Shown one piece after another: positions 23,261 through 35,150 of a stretch of 64,000 bases of DNA; positions within the stretch are counted from its first letter, which is position 1; the number at the start of each line of letters is the position of its first letter. This stretch comes from Pegoplata infirma. Taxonomy: Eukaryota; Arthropoda; Insecta; Diptera; Anthomyiidae. The notes below the pieces were generated by a model. That model saw nothing but the letters and a program-made list of their open reading frames with translations, was not told the origin of the DNA and searched no databases. The stretch covers positions 40,075,890-40,139,889 of the forward strand of contig OY992540.1 in assembly GCA_963921195.1 (NCBI GenBank). The letters run 5' to 3'. Position numbers and translations under genes: made by a program.

Positions 23261-24436
23261 TTTTAAAACAATTTCGTTTAAAATCTATTAGTATTAATCT
23301 TTTAGAATTTAGTTTGATTTTTAACGAATTTCAATTGCAGTTTCAAATTTTATGTGGAAAGCAAATAATCGTGTATAGGAAAAAAGTCACAAAAAAATTT
23401 ACTTTTTCTATATAAAAATAATGACTTCGACTCTAAAACCTTTTTTATAAGAAAATCTGTTAAAGAAACTGTAAAATAAAACTTAATTTTAGGTATAAAA
23501 TTTGGAAAAATATCTCTGAATCTAAGAATTTTATTAAGGAATAAATTTTAAGAAATATTTTTTATGGAAAAAATCTTTTAGAGTCTAAACTTTAGGGTTT
23601 TTTTTTATAGAAAAAAAAAAATTTCAAAATCTCAGAATTTTTCTATTAAAAAATTTAACAGAATCTAAAAATTATTCTATTGGAAAAGCATCTCAGAAAC
23701 TTACTCAAAAAATCTTAAAATGTGTATACCTGCAAAACTTAGAACATCTTACAAAATAATTTAAAAAAATTTAAAAAAATATATATAAACTGTTTTTTTT
23801 TTTATAAAAAATTCAAATAATTACTGTAAAAAAAATTGTTTTTTTAAAAAATAAAGTGCAGCAAATACTAATTAATTTAGTAATTTTATATGCAAAAGAA
23901 AAAAATTTATAAAAAAATTTATAAAGGGAAATATGTATTGATAAAAAAAAATAATTTTGAATAAAAAATATTTCAAAAAAATTAATAAAAATAAATTTCA
24001 AAAAATAAAACTTAAAAAAAAAATTCATTGAAACAAAAAAATTAAATACAATTCAGTTTTTGTAAAGATTTATACAAAATAAAATATATATAAAAAAACA
24101 GCACCAAAAATATATAAAAAAAAATACTAAAAAAATAAACAAATTTAATTTTGTTATAAAATATATAATATATATATAATTTTTTTAATTTATAATTAAC
24201 ATTTCAGCCATAAAATTTATAATTCTTTTAACAATTTTTTTTTTCTTTAAAAATTTCTTTAAAAAATAATTCGATTTTATTTTTTTAACGAATAAAAAAA
24301 ATTATTTATATTAAATTTCTTTTTACATAACTTATAATTTTATAGCTATAATTTAAAAAATAAAGAGTTTAATTAATAAAAAAATAAAAATTAAAAAATT
24401 AAAAAAAATAAAAATCTTTTTTTAAAAAACTACGAC
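23261..24436. other. AT-rich stretch downstream of Cyclin D, including its probable 3' UTR
   Basis: No gene is seen. On the Cyclin D strand several AATAAA signals occur (TTTATT on the plus strand, for example near 24271). None can be chosen as the polyadenylation site by eye. Confidence 0.5.
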
Positions 24437-24814
24437 TTAGAATTTTATATCCTGCACCTCTTTTTGGGCATTGGCTTGCATTTTACAGGTTTGTGTTAGA
24501 TTTGGTAGTAAATGATGATGATTAAGATGATTAGTGGCGGAATGATGTAAATGATGATTGTGTTGGTGGTGCTGTAGAGATTTATGTTGATCATTATGAT
24601 GATACGAAGAATGATAATGAAGATATTGAGGATTATTTTGTAAAAATTGAGATTGTGCTGTTGTTAAAGTTGTAGAGGAGATGTTATTGTGGTTACTATT
24701 ATGTTGCTGTTGTTGCTGTTGATGAATTTCTACACTACCTAAATAAGGTTGTAGATTACGACTATGTTCTTCAAAGATGGTCTCCATTTTTATCATACAA
24801 GCATGGAGAAAATC
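24437..24814 (-). CDS. CycD: Cyclin D, last coding exon with Gln/His-rich tail
   Basis: The exon is 378 nt, with acceptor TTTTTAG|GAT, and encodes 125 residues and a TAA stop. It begins DFLHACMIKMETIFEEHSRN, the last helix of the cyclin fold (compare the C-x-x-x-I-E segment of animal cyclin D). A low-complexity tail follows, with a run of six Gln at about residues 34-39 and a His-rich, Asn-rich stretch to about residue 105. It ends VQDIKF. I do not see a clear phospho-degron of the vertebrate T-P-T-D-V kind in the tail. Joined to the two upstream exons, the visible part of the protein is 232 residues. Downstream DNA is very AT-rich and several TTTATT hexamers (AATAAA on the coding strand) follow, so the 3' UTR end cannot be fixed by eye. 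The exon lies between two blocks of the same ~165-bp tandem repeat. Confidence 0.92.
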   Translation of the reverse strand, partial: DFLHACMIKMETIFEEHSRNLQPYLGSVEIHQQQQQQHNSNHNNISSTTLTTAQSQFLQNNPQYLHYHSSYHHNDQHKSLQHHQHNHHLHHSATNHLNHHHLLPNLTQTCKMQANAQKEVQDIKF

Positions 24815-24859
24815 CTAAAAAGAAATTATAATTTTGAAAAAGAAAACCTTTTAGAAAAT

Positions 24860-25290
24860 TCAGAGTGTGGAGTTTGGAATTACACAATTTACAGATGTTA
24901 TTCGAAAAATAATAATTGTAGTTCGAAAATTCAACTTGTAATTTTAAAGTTTCCATTTGCAATTCGTAGATTCCGTTTGCAATTTAAAGATTCTACTTGT
25001 AATTCGAAAAATATCAATTGGAATTCGAAAAGACTTATTGTAATTCGAAGATTCCAATTATAAGTCGTAAAAGATCAGTTGTTTATCGTAAAAGAATCAA
25101 TTGTAATTCGAAAAAGATTGATTGTAATTCGAAAAAGATCAACTATAATTCAAAAATTCCAATTGTTATTTCTAAAATAATACTAATACGAAAAAGATCA
25201 ATCGAAGATTCCAATTTCAATTCAAAAAGTATTAATTGAATTTCAGATGATATTTCTCAAAAAACAATTGGAATCTTTAAATAACAACTG
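24860..25290 (+). repeat. 20-bp minisatellite, AATTCGAAAAAGATCAATTG type
   Basis: Roughly twenty imperfect units of about 20 bp (AATTCGAAAAAGATCAATTG, also with AAGATTCCA in place of AAAGATCA) lie between the last Cyclin D exon and block B. Unit sequence degenerates at both ends. The same minisatellite recurs at many other places in the window. The block turns into the opposite orientation near 25270. Confidence 0.85.
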
Positions 25291-25715
25291 ATCTTTTTAT
25301 ATGGAATATAAATAATAAACACTTTTTTACAGAAGATAAACTTCGTGTTTTGGCCCCCAACTTGGGGCCTTAAGGGAAGTACATGTGATTCCGATATTTA
25401 TGAAAGTTTCTTCGGTTAGATTTGTAAAATGATTAGTTTTGATTTTTATTGTGAATGAAAAAATAAGAAAAATAAATTAGAATAAGTTTTATTATCAAAA
25501 GAAAAGCATCGTCTTTTTGGCTCCCAACTTGGGGCCTTAAGGAAAGTACAAATGTGGGATTGCGATATTTATAAAAGTTTCATCAGTTAAATTGTAAATT
25601 GATTAATTTCGATTTTTACTGTGAATGCATAGATAAGGAAAATAAATTCGAATAAATTTTATCAAAAGAAAAATATTGCCTTTTTGGCTCCCAACTTGGG
25701 GCTTTAAGGGAAGTA

Positions 25716-26025
25716 CAGTTGAACCTCGATTATCCGGCCCTCTATTAACCGGCTGCCTCTATTAACCGGCATGCTATGTGTTTGTGTTTTACCTCTATTA
25801 ACCGTGATTTACCTCTACTATCCGTGCAATTCATACATGTACGTGCATATTGTATTTTTTGTTATTGTTTTTACCTCTATTAACCGTGCTTTGCCTCTAT
25901 TATCCGTGCAATATATTCACGAACTTATACAAATACAGAAAAATATATAACCTATTTCAACCGTGTTTTTCGATTATCCGTGCTAAGTCCGGTCCCGTGC
26001 AACCCGGATAATCGAGGTTCAACTG
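25716..26025. mobile_element. 310-bp MITE with pogo/Tigger-like ends in a satellite unit
   Basis: Perfect inverted ends, CAGTTGAACCTCGATTATCC, are flanked by TA on both sides (25714-25715 and 26026-26027). The CAGT start, TA target and AT-rich 'solo Cs' style resemble pogo/Tigger-family ends. The interior repeats ACCTCTATTAACCGTG several times. The element splits one ~165-bp unit precisely: AAGTA before it and TATGTGTGATTCCG after it rebuild the unit sequence. It is therefore younger than the array unit it lies in. Confidence 0.88.
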
Positions 26026-27403
26026 TATGTGTGATTCCGATATTTATAAAAGTTTCTTCGGTTAGATTTGTAAAATGATTAATTTTAATTTTTATTGTGA
26101 ATGAAAAAATAAGGAAAATAATTTAGAATAAGTTTTATTATCAAAAGAAAAACATCGCCTTTTTGGCTCCCAACTTGGGGCCTTAACGACAGTATGTTTG
26201 ATTCCGATATTTATAAAAGTTTCATCAGCTAGATTTTTAAAATGGTTAATTTAGATTTTTATTGTGAATAAAAAACTATGGGAAATAAATTAGAATAAGA
26301 TTTATTATTAAAATAAATAAATCGCCTTTTTGGCTCCTAACTTTGGGCTTTAAGGTTAGTATGTGCGATTCCGATATTTATAAAAATTTCATCGGTTAGA
26401 TTTGTAAAATGACTAATTTCGATTTTTATTGTGAATTAAAAAATAAGGAAAATAAATTAAAATAAGTTTCATTTCAAAAGAAAAACGTCGCCTTTTTGGC
26501 TCCCAAATCGGGGCAAAAAGAGAAGTATGTGGGATTCCGATATTTATAAAAGTTTTATCGGTTTGATTTGTTAAATGATTAATATCGATTTTATTGTGAA
26601 TCAAAAATTTTAGAAAACAAATTAAAATAAGTTTTTTCATAAAAAAAAACATCAATATTTTGGCTCCCAATTTGGGGCCAAAAGGGAAGTATGTATGTAG
26701 GATTCCGATATTTATAAGTGTCATTAGTTAGATTTGGAAAATGATCATTATTATAAGTTTTATTATCAAAAGAAAATCATCGTATTTTTGGCTCCCAACT
26801 TGGGGCTTTAAGGCAAGTATATGGGATTTCGATTTTTATAAAAGTTTCATCAGTTAGATTTGTAAAATAATTAATTTTGATAATTTGTAAATGAAAAAAT
26901 AAAGAAAATAAATTAGAATATGTTTTATTGTCAGAAGAAAAACATGGCCTTTTTGGCTCCCAACTTGGGGCCTTAAGAAAAGTATGTAGAATGCTGATAT
27001 TTATATTTGTAAAATTACTTATTTCGATTTTTGTTGTGAATGAAAAAATAAGGACAATAAATTAGAATAAGTTTCATTATCAAAAAAAAAAAAAACATTG
27101 CCTTTTTGGCTCCCAACTTGGGGCTTTAAGGGAAGTACATATATAGGATTCCGATATTTATGAAAGTTTCTTCGGTTAGATTTAAAAATGAGTAATTTCG
27201 ATTTTTTTTGTGAATGAAAAAATAAGGAAAATAAATTAGAATAAGTTTTATTATCAAAAAAAAAAACATTGCCTTTTTGGCTCCCAAATAAGGTCTTTAA
27301 CGGAAGTATGTGGGATTCCAATATTTATTAAAGTTTCATCAGTTAGATTTGTAATATGATTAATTTCGATTTTTATTGTGAATGACTAAATAAGGAAAAT
27401 AAA

Positions 27404-28740
27404 TTAGAATAAGCTTTATAGTCAAAAAAAAAAAAAAACATAGCCTTTTTGGCTCCTAACTTGGGGCTTTAAGGAAAGTATGTAAGATTCCAATATTTAT
27501 AAACGTTTCACCAATTAGATTTGTAAAATGATTAATTTAAATTTTTACTGTGAATGAAAAAATTAAGAAAATAAATTGGAATAAATTTTTTTATCAAAAT
27601 AAAAACATAGCCTTTTTGGTTCCCAACTTGGGACCAAAGGGAAAGTATGTGGGATTCCGATATTTATAAAAGTTTGATCAGTAAGCTTTGTAAAATGATT
27701 AATTTCGATTTTTATTGTTAATAAAAAACTATGAAAAAACAATTAGAATACGATTTATTATTAAAATAAATACACCGCCCTTTTGGCTCCCAACTTGGGG
27801 ACTTAAGGGAAGTATGTGGGCTTTCGATATTTATAAAAATTTCATCGGTTAGATTTTAAGAACCATTAATTTCGATTTTTACTGTGAATGAAAGCATGAG
27901 CAAAATAAATTAATATACGTTTTATTATTAAAAAAAAAAAATAAGTCTTTTTGGCTCCCAACTTGGGGCCAAAAGGGAAGTATGTGGGATTCCGATATTT
28001 ATAGATTTGTAAATGATAAATTTTAATTTTTACTGTGAATGAATAAATAAGGAAAATAAATTAAAATAAGGAAAATAAATTAGAATAAGCTTTATAGTCA
28101 AAAAAAAAAAACATAGCCTTTTTGGCTCCTAACTTGGGGCTTTAAGGAAAGTATGTAAGATTCCAATATTTATAAACGTTTCACCAATTAGATTTGTAAA
28201 ATGATTAATTTCAATTTTTACTGTGAATGAAAAAATTAAGAAAATAAATTGGAATAAATTTTTTTATCAAAATAAAAACATAGCCTTTTTGGTTCCCAAC
28301 TTGGGACCAAAGGGAAAGTATGTGGGATTCCGATATTTATAAAAGTTTGATCAGTAAGCTTTGTAAAATGATTAATTTCGATTTTTATTGTTAATAAAAA
28401 ACTATGAAAAAACAATTAGAATACGATTTATTATTAAAATAAATACACCGCCCTTTTGGCTTCCAACTTGGGGACTTAAGGGAAGTATGTGGGCTTTCGA
28501 TATTTATAAAAATTTCATCGGTTAGATTTTAAGAACCATTAATTTCGATTTTTACTGTGAATGAAAGCATGAGCAAAATAAATTAATATACGTTTTATTA
28601 TTAAAAAAAAAAATAAGTCTTTTTGGCTCCCAACTTGGGGCCAAAAGGGAAGTAGTGGGATTCCGATATTTATAGATTTGTAAATGATAAATTTTAATTT
28701 TTACTGTGAATGAATAAATAAGGAAAATAAATTAAAATAA
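27404..28740 (+). repeat. Tandem duplication of a four-unit segment inside block B
   Basis: A stretch starting at about 27404 and one starting at about 28077 are near-identical for about 670 bp. Both begin AATAAGCTTTATAGTC and include the same unusual variants (GGTTCCCAACTTGGGACC, ATACACCGCCCTTTTGGCT, TTAGATTTTAAGAACCATTA). The offset is 672-676 bp, equal to four units. The only differences I see are poly-A length and a few bases. This is a recent higher-order duplication, as expected from unequal exchange in a satellite array. Confidence 0.85.
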
Positions 28741-30649
28741 GTTTCATTTTCAAAAGAAAAGCATCACCTTTTTGGCTCCCAACTCGGGGCCAAAAGGGAA
28801 GTAGGTGGGATTTTAATATTTATAAAAGTTTCATTGGTTAGATTTGTAAAATGATTATGATGATTAATTTCAATTTTTACTGTGAATGAAAAAATTAAGA
28901 AAATAAATTGGAATACATTTTTTTATCAAAATAAAAATATAGCCTTTTTGGTTCCCAACTTGGGGCCAAAGGGAAAGTATGTGGGATTTCGATATTTATA
29001 ATAGTTTGATCAGTAAGCTTTGTAAAATGATTAATTTCGATTTTTATTGTGAATTAAAAAACAAGGAAAATAAATTAGAATAAGTTTTATTATCAAAGAA
29101 AAACATCGTATTTTTGGCTCCCAACTTGGGGCATAAAGGGAAGTATGTGAAATTTCGATATTTATCAAAGTTTCATCAGTTAGATTTGTAAAATGATTAA
29201 TTTCGATTTTATTGCGAATGAAATAATAAGAAAAATAAATAAGAATATGTCTTAGTATCAAATTAAAAACATTACCTTTTTGGCTCCCAACTTGGGGCCT
29301 TAAGGGAAGTACGTGGGACTTCGATATTTATAAAATTTTGTCAGCTAGATTTTTTAAATGATTAAATTAGATTTTTATTGCTAATGCAAACATAAGGCAA
29401 ATATATAAGAATCAGATTTATTATAAAAAAAAGACATCGCCTTTTTGGCTCCCAACTTGGGGCCAAAAGGGAAGTATGTGGTACTCAAATATTTATAAAA
29501 GTTGTATCGGTTAGATTTGTAAACTGATTAATTTAAATTTTTACTGTGAATTTCAATATAAAGAAAATAAATTAGAACTAATTTTATTATCAAAAGAAAA
29601 ACATTGCCTTTTTGGCTCCCAACTTGGGGCCAAAAGGGAAGTATATAGGATTCCGATATTTATGAAAGTTTCTTCAGTTAGATTTGTAAAATGGGTAATT
29701 TCGATTTTTATTGTGAATGAAAAAATAAAGAAAATAAATTGGAATACATTTTTTTATCAAAATAAAAACATAGCCTTTTTGGCTCCCAACTTGTGGATTT
29801 AAGGGGATATGGGATTCCGATATTTAAAAAAGTTTCTTCAGTTAGATTTGTAAAATGATTAATTTTAATTTTTACTGTGAATGAAAAGATAAAAAAAATA
29901 TATTAGACTAAGTTTTTTTATCAAAAGAAAAGCATCGCCTTTTTGGCTCCCAACTTGGGGCCTTAAGGAAAGTAGAAATGTGGGATTGCGATATTTATAA
30001 AAGTTTCATCAGTTAGATTTGTAAAATGATTAATTTAGTTTTTTATTGTGAATGACTAAATAAGGAAAATAAATTAGAATAAGTTTTATAGTCAAAAGAA
30101 AAACATTGCCTTTTTGGCTCCCAACTTGGGGCTTTAAGGGAAGTATGTGGGATTCCAATATTTATCAAAGTTTCTTCAGTTAGATTTGTACAATGATTAA
30201 TTTCAATTTTTACTGTGAATTAAAACATAAAGAAAATAAATTAGAATTAGTTTTATTATCAAAAGAAAAACATCGCCTTTTTGGCTCCCAGCTCAGGGCC
30301 TTAAGGGAAGTATGTGGGATTCCGATATTTTTAAATATGTTATCAGTTTGATTTGTAAAATGATTAATTTCGATTTTTAATACGAATGAAAAATAAAGAA
30401 AATAAATTAAAATAAGTGTTATAAAACAAATCGCCTTTTTGGCTCCCAACATGGGGCCAAAAGGGAAGTATGTGACTTTTATAAACGTTTCACCAGCTCG
30501 ATTTGTAAAATGAATAATTTCGATTTTTATTGTGAAATAAAAATTTAAGGAAAATAAATTGGAATAAGTTTTATTGGCAAAAGAAAATCATTTCCATTTT
30601 GGCACCCAACGAGGGGCCTAAAGGAAAAGAGTGCGGGATTTTAGCTTTT

Positions 30650-30950
30650 CTGAATTAAAATTGATCTTTTACGATTTAAATGTGGAGTCTTCGAATAACA
30701 ATTGATCTTTATGAATTACAATTGATCTTTTTCGACTTACAATTGATATATTTCGAATTAAAATTGATCTTTTTCGAATAACGATTTATCTTTTACGAAT
30801 TACAATTGATCTTTTTCGAATTACAATTGGAATTTTCAAATAACAATTAATATTTAGGAAATAAAAATGGAAATATTTAAATGGAATTTTTGAACTACAA
30901 ATTCAATTTACAATTAATAGTTATCGAATAACGTCTGTAAATGGTATATA
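30650..30950 (-). repeat. 20-bp minisatellite, inverted block at the right end of block B
   Basis: About a dozen units read as TTTTTCGAATTACAATTGAT on the plus strand, the reverse complement of the block at 24860-25290. The two blocks therefore bracket the 5.3-kb array in opposite orientations. Confidence 0.85.
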
Positions 30951-31715
30951 CTTAAATTTAATCGAAAAATTTAATTTACGACTTAAAGTCTATTAAGTTT
31001 GTATTTTATAAAAAAAAAACAGTTTCCCTTTTTCAAAAAATTCCCTGAACTTTTCTTTTTATTACTTTAGCCCGGTGAGAAATAAGATAGACTCGCATAA
31101 ATCCAATAACTTTGAATTTTAAATTTTAAAAAACCATAAAACTAAGTAAAATTAATTCTAAAACCTTTACTTGTTTTTTGTTTTCCTTGATTTTGTTTTG
31201 TCTTTAATTCTTAGAAAAAGATTTTTTTTTCACACATTAATTTTAAATTTTTAAACCCTTTTTTAGCACAAAACCAAAAGATATTGAATTAAATGAAGCA
31301 ATAAAAACAAAAGTACAACATAATTAAACTTGAACTTCTTTTTGAATAGAATTAAACTGAAGAAATATTTAAACAAAAGAATGAAAAGAAAAAAAAATTA
31401 CAGACATCATCCAGAACGATCGAAAGTATATGAAAAAAAAGAAATATATAAAAAATATACGACGACCTCGACATTAATTAATTTGCAAATTAACACTGTC
31501 ATTAAAATTAATTAAATGCGACAACGCATATTATGCCCAACAGTATAAAATAAATGCATGAATGCAAATTATAAAAAATAAAAATATGTCTGCAGTATTA
31601 TAAATCCTGGGAACGTAAAACATACAAAAAAAAATTCCTTTTTTATACATACATAAATAAAATTCCTGTTATATTAGTTAGAGAAGAGTTAACAAAAATA
31701 AAAAAAAATTCTTAC
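30951..31715. other. Cyclin D intron, AT-rich, non-repetitive part
   Basis: AT-rich sequence with no array unit. It includes the donor of the 31.7-kb exon at its right edge. A short plus-strand frame at 31330-31515 is Lys-rich low complexity and I do not call it. Confidence 0.5.
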
Positions 31716-31861
31716 CTGTTCGACACTGGTTAGATCTGTAAGGAGATTAAGTAAATAACGCAAATTTTGACCTGTACGCAAATGCCAGTTTAAACCACTC
31801 AAGGCAGCGGCAATTGATGATGCTGCTACAGTGCTGGCTGAATACATTGAAAAATGATGCT
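31716..31861 (-). CDS. CycD: Cyclin D, internal coding exon (C-terminal cyclin box)
   Basis: The exon is 146 nt, with acceptor CTTTTCAG|AG and donor CAG|GTAAG on the minus strand. With the split Glu codon it encodes E-HHFSMYSASTVAASSIAAA followed by LSGLNWHLRTGQNLRYLLNL and LTDLTSVEQ. This is the cyclin D segment with the S-x-V-A-A-x-S-I-A-A helix and the L-T-x-L-T helix just before the Cys/Ala-rich last helix. It ends in phase 0. The preceding intron (31862-57008) is about 25.1 kb and is almost wholly repeats. The next intron (24815-31715) is about 6.9 kb and mostly tandem array. I infer one continuous gene because phases and protein order match across all three exons. Confidence 0.92.
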
Positions 31862-31984
31862 CTGAAAAGAAACAAATAAAAAAATTTTGGATTAACAGTT
31901 TTTTAAAAACAAATTGTGGGATAAATTTCTTAAATATAAATAAAAACTAATTTGAAAAATATTTGAATTTTTTTTATTTATTTT

Positions 31985-34560
31985 TGTTGGATCCCAACAA
32001 GGCTCCTGAAGGAAAGGAAAGGTTGTGGGAAGGTTTGTGGGGGTCCTACATTTATGAAAGTTTCAAAAATTAATAAATTTAATTTATGTTGTTAATTCAA
32101 AAACATGCAAAACAAATTAGAATCATTTTCCCTAACAAAAAACACTATTCGTTTTTTGGCTCCCAACGTGGGGCCAAAAGGAAGATATGTGGAGTTCCGA
32201 TATGTATAAAAAATTCATCGCTTAAAGTTGTAATATTATTAAATTAAATTTTTATTGTAAATGAAAAATCATAAAAAACTAATTAGAATAATTTTTATTA
32301 TCCACACACACATCATCAAAATGAATCCCAACGTGGGGCCTAAAGGGAGAAAAATTGGGAGTGATGATTTTTTAAGATTTCTGATGATTTTTAAAGATTT
32401 CTGATGATTTTTAAAGATTTTATTTAATTTTCATTAATTTTTTATTTTAGCAAATTCAATTTTGTTGTTAATGAAAAAAAAAATTGGAAAATAAATTTAA
32501 CTAACAAAACATACACTTTTCGGTCCCCAGCGTCTAGCCTAAGTGAAAAGTATGCGGAAGTGCGATATTTATAAAAATTCGATCGCTTAAAATTTTAATT
32601 TTATTAAAGTTAATGTTAATTGTGAATAAAAAAGTATTGAAAATAAATAAGAAACACTTTAACGAACAAAAAAACACACTTTGCGTTTTGGCTCCCAACT
32701 TGGGGCTGTAAGGGAAGTATGTGGGATTCTAATATTTTTAAAAGTTTCATCGGTTAGATTTGTAAAATGATTAATTTGGACTTTATTTTGAGTAAGAAAA
32801 TAAGGAAAAATAAATTAGAATAAGTTTTAATATCATTAGAAAAACATGGCCTTATTGGCTCCCAACGCGGGGCCTAAAGGAGAAGAATATTGTTGATTCC
32901 CAACGTGGGGCCTAACGGAAAGAAATTAGGAATCTGATTTTTTTTAAAGATTTCATCGCTTAAATTTCTAATATCAGTAAATTCAATTCTTTTTGTTAAT
33001 TAAAAAATATGAAAAAAAAATTTAACTAACAAAATATACACTTTGTCTTATTGGTCCCCAAATTGGAGCCCAAAGGAAAATTATGCGGAAGTGCAATATT
33101 TAAAAAAATTCCACCGCTTTAATTGTTAAATTTATTAAATTTAATGTTAATTGTGAATAAAAAAATATGGAAAATAAATAACAAACAAATTTACTAACAA
33201 AAACACACTTCGGATTTTGGCTCCCAACTTGGGGCCTTAAGGGAAGTCTGTACGATTCCGATATTTATAAAAGTTTCATCTGATAGATTTGTAAAATGAT
33301 TAATTTTGATTTTATTGTGAGTGAAAAAATAAGGAAAATTAATTAGAATAAGTTTTTATATAAAAAGAAAAACATGGCCTTATTGGCTCCCAACGCGGGG
33401 CCTAAAGGGAAAGAATGTTCTTGGTTCCCAACATGGGGCCTTAAGGAAAATAAATTGGAAATCTGATAACTTTTAAAGATTTCATCGCTTAAAATTCTAA
33501 TATTAGCAAATTCAATTATTGTTGTTAATTAAAAAATAGGAAAAATAAATTTAACTAACAAAATATACACTTGTGTCTTATTGGTCCCCAAAGTGGATCC
33601 CAAAGGAAAAGTATGTGGAAGAGCGATATTTAAAAAAAAATCCACCGCATTAATTGTTAAATTTATAAAACTAAATATTAATTGTGAATAAAAATATATG
33701 GAAAATAAAAACAAACTTCGCGGTTTGGCTCCCAACTTGGGGCGTTAAGGGAAGTCTGTACGATTCCGATATTAATAAAAGTGTCATCGATTAGATTTGT
33801 AAAATGTTTAATTTTGATTTTTATAGTGAATGAAAAAATAAGAAAAATAAACTAGATTAAGTTATAATATCAAAAGAAAAACATGACACTATTGGCTACC
33901 AACGCGGGGCCTAAAGGCAAAGAATGGGTTTTCATCGCTTAGATTAGTGAAATTAATAAATTCAATTTTTATTGTGAATAAAAAAATAGTATAGAAGAAT
34001 TATGTAGGAGTCCTATTTATATAAATTCAATTTAAATTGTGAATGAAAAAATATGAAAAATAAATGCGAATCATTTTCACTAACAAAAACACACTCTACT
34101 TGGCTCCCAAATGTGGGGCCTAATGAGAAAAAATGTGAGCATAAACGAAAAACTAAAAGTTTCTCCAACCATTTTTACTAACAAAAACACAATTCGTCTA
34201 CTAGGCTCCCAAAGTGGGGCCTAAAAAGAAGTGAGTGTAAACGAAAAACTTAAAGTTTCTCCTCTCTCCCCTCATTTGCTCTACCTAACATGAATTTTGA
34301 ACGCTAAAAAAAGAAAAAAAGTGTACCTTTATTTTTCCTGCTCTAGAAAATAAAACCAATTTCAAGAAGATCGGAGGGTGAAACTAAGGAGACTTTCCCT
34401 TGTTAGATTTATTGCTTGCAACGTTGGGTCGAAATGACAAGTGTGTGGAAAGTCAAATCTCTTTAATTTGCTAGACAATCCTGAACTTTGAGAAAGAGTT
34501 AAAATTTAATTTTTATTTGGAATGAAACAATATGGAAAATTAATCAGAACCATTGTTATT
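31985..34560 (+). repeat. ~165-bp repeat, block C (diverged, alternating unit types)
   Basis: About fifteen diverged units follow the 31.7-kb exon, with cores such as GGCTCCCAACGTGGGGCC (32159) and GGCTCCCAACTTGGGGC (32690). Some units have only a degenerate core (for example around 32522 and 33055, GGTCCCCA). A pattern of a strong core, a close second core about 37 bp later (32848 and 32885; 33386 and 33423) and a weak core recurs. A longer repeating unit of about 530-540 bp is therefore likely here. The block ends at a palindromic element at 34565. Confidence 0.8.
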
Positions 34561-34564
34561 ATTA

Positions 34565-35150
34565 CACCGTTCGACAGCCAATATTAAACATGAACCGGAT
34601 GATATACGTCTGAAAGTAGAGATCAAATGGAGAAAATTTGCATTTACAGTTTATAATTTCGTGATCCTGTTTCCTTTTAAAAGGACTTCAAAGTTTTAAA
34701 GGATACATTTTGTAAAATATTTTTGAAATATTTATATTTGTCATAGAATGACACTGGTGACAGCAGATGAAAGAGGAGGATCTCCCCTAATTTTTCCATT
34801 TTTATATTTTGCCATATCAGGATAAAAGGATGTGAATAAAGTCATTTGAAAACTTTATCAAAATATTTTGTTGAAAATTACCACTTTTTTTCCTGATATG
34901 TAAAAATAATAAAATAGGAAAAGATCCTCATCATTTATTTGCTGTCAAAAGTGGTATCCTAGGACAAGTACAATTATTAAAAAAATATTTTATAAAATTA
35001 AATTCTCTAAAACTTTGAAGACCTTTTAAAAGGAAACGGGATCACGAAATAAAAAACTGTAAATGCAGTTTTACTACATTTAGTCTCTAGTTTCAAACGT
35101 ATATTATCCACTTCGTGTTCAACAACTTTTTTCATTTTTGTCGGACGGTG
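34565..35150. mobile_element. Non-autonomous palindromic element, copy 2 (CACCGTYCGACA ends)
   Basis: The left end is CACCGTTCGACA and the right end is the inverse of CACCGTCCGACA. Long subterminal sequences (GAGATCAAATGGA, GATCCTGTTTCCTTTTAAAA) recur inverted near the right end. It sits between units of the ~165-bp repeat. Target-site duplication is not clear (TATT-like sequence on both sides). There is no coding capacity. Confidence 0.75.

Larger units (their letters stand above)
25340..30640 (+). repeat. ~165-bp tandem repeat, block B (largest array)
   Basis: Around thirty units in the same orientation as block A fill most of the 6.9-kb intron between the last two Cyclin D exons. Cores are TGGCTCCCAACTTGGGGCC with variants, for example 25351, 25520, 26167, 26956, 27787, 28626, 29446, 29946 and 30283. 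One unit is split by a 310-bp MITE at 25716-26025. A four-unit stretch is duplicated at 27404-28740. After the core, some units have CTTAAGGGAAG and others CAAAAGGGAAG, so at least two subtypes are mixed. Blocks of a 20-bp minisatellite in opposite orientations lie immediately left (24860-25290) and right (30650-30950). Confidence 0.9.

Noticed and set aside
26413..30452. Several minus-strand frames with the peptide pattern NIGIPHTSLKAPSWEPKRR
   Set aside because: The same peptide recurs once per ~165-bp unit because the unit is open in that frame. There is no start, splice or domain evidence.
21630..30640. Regular ~165-bp repeats with a conserved short core, superficially like a CRISPR array
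   Set aside because: Unit bodies are conserved too, so there are no unique spacers. The setting is an animal gene intron and no cas gene exists.
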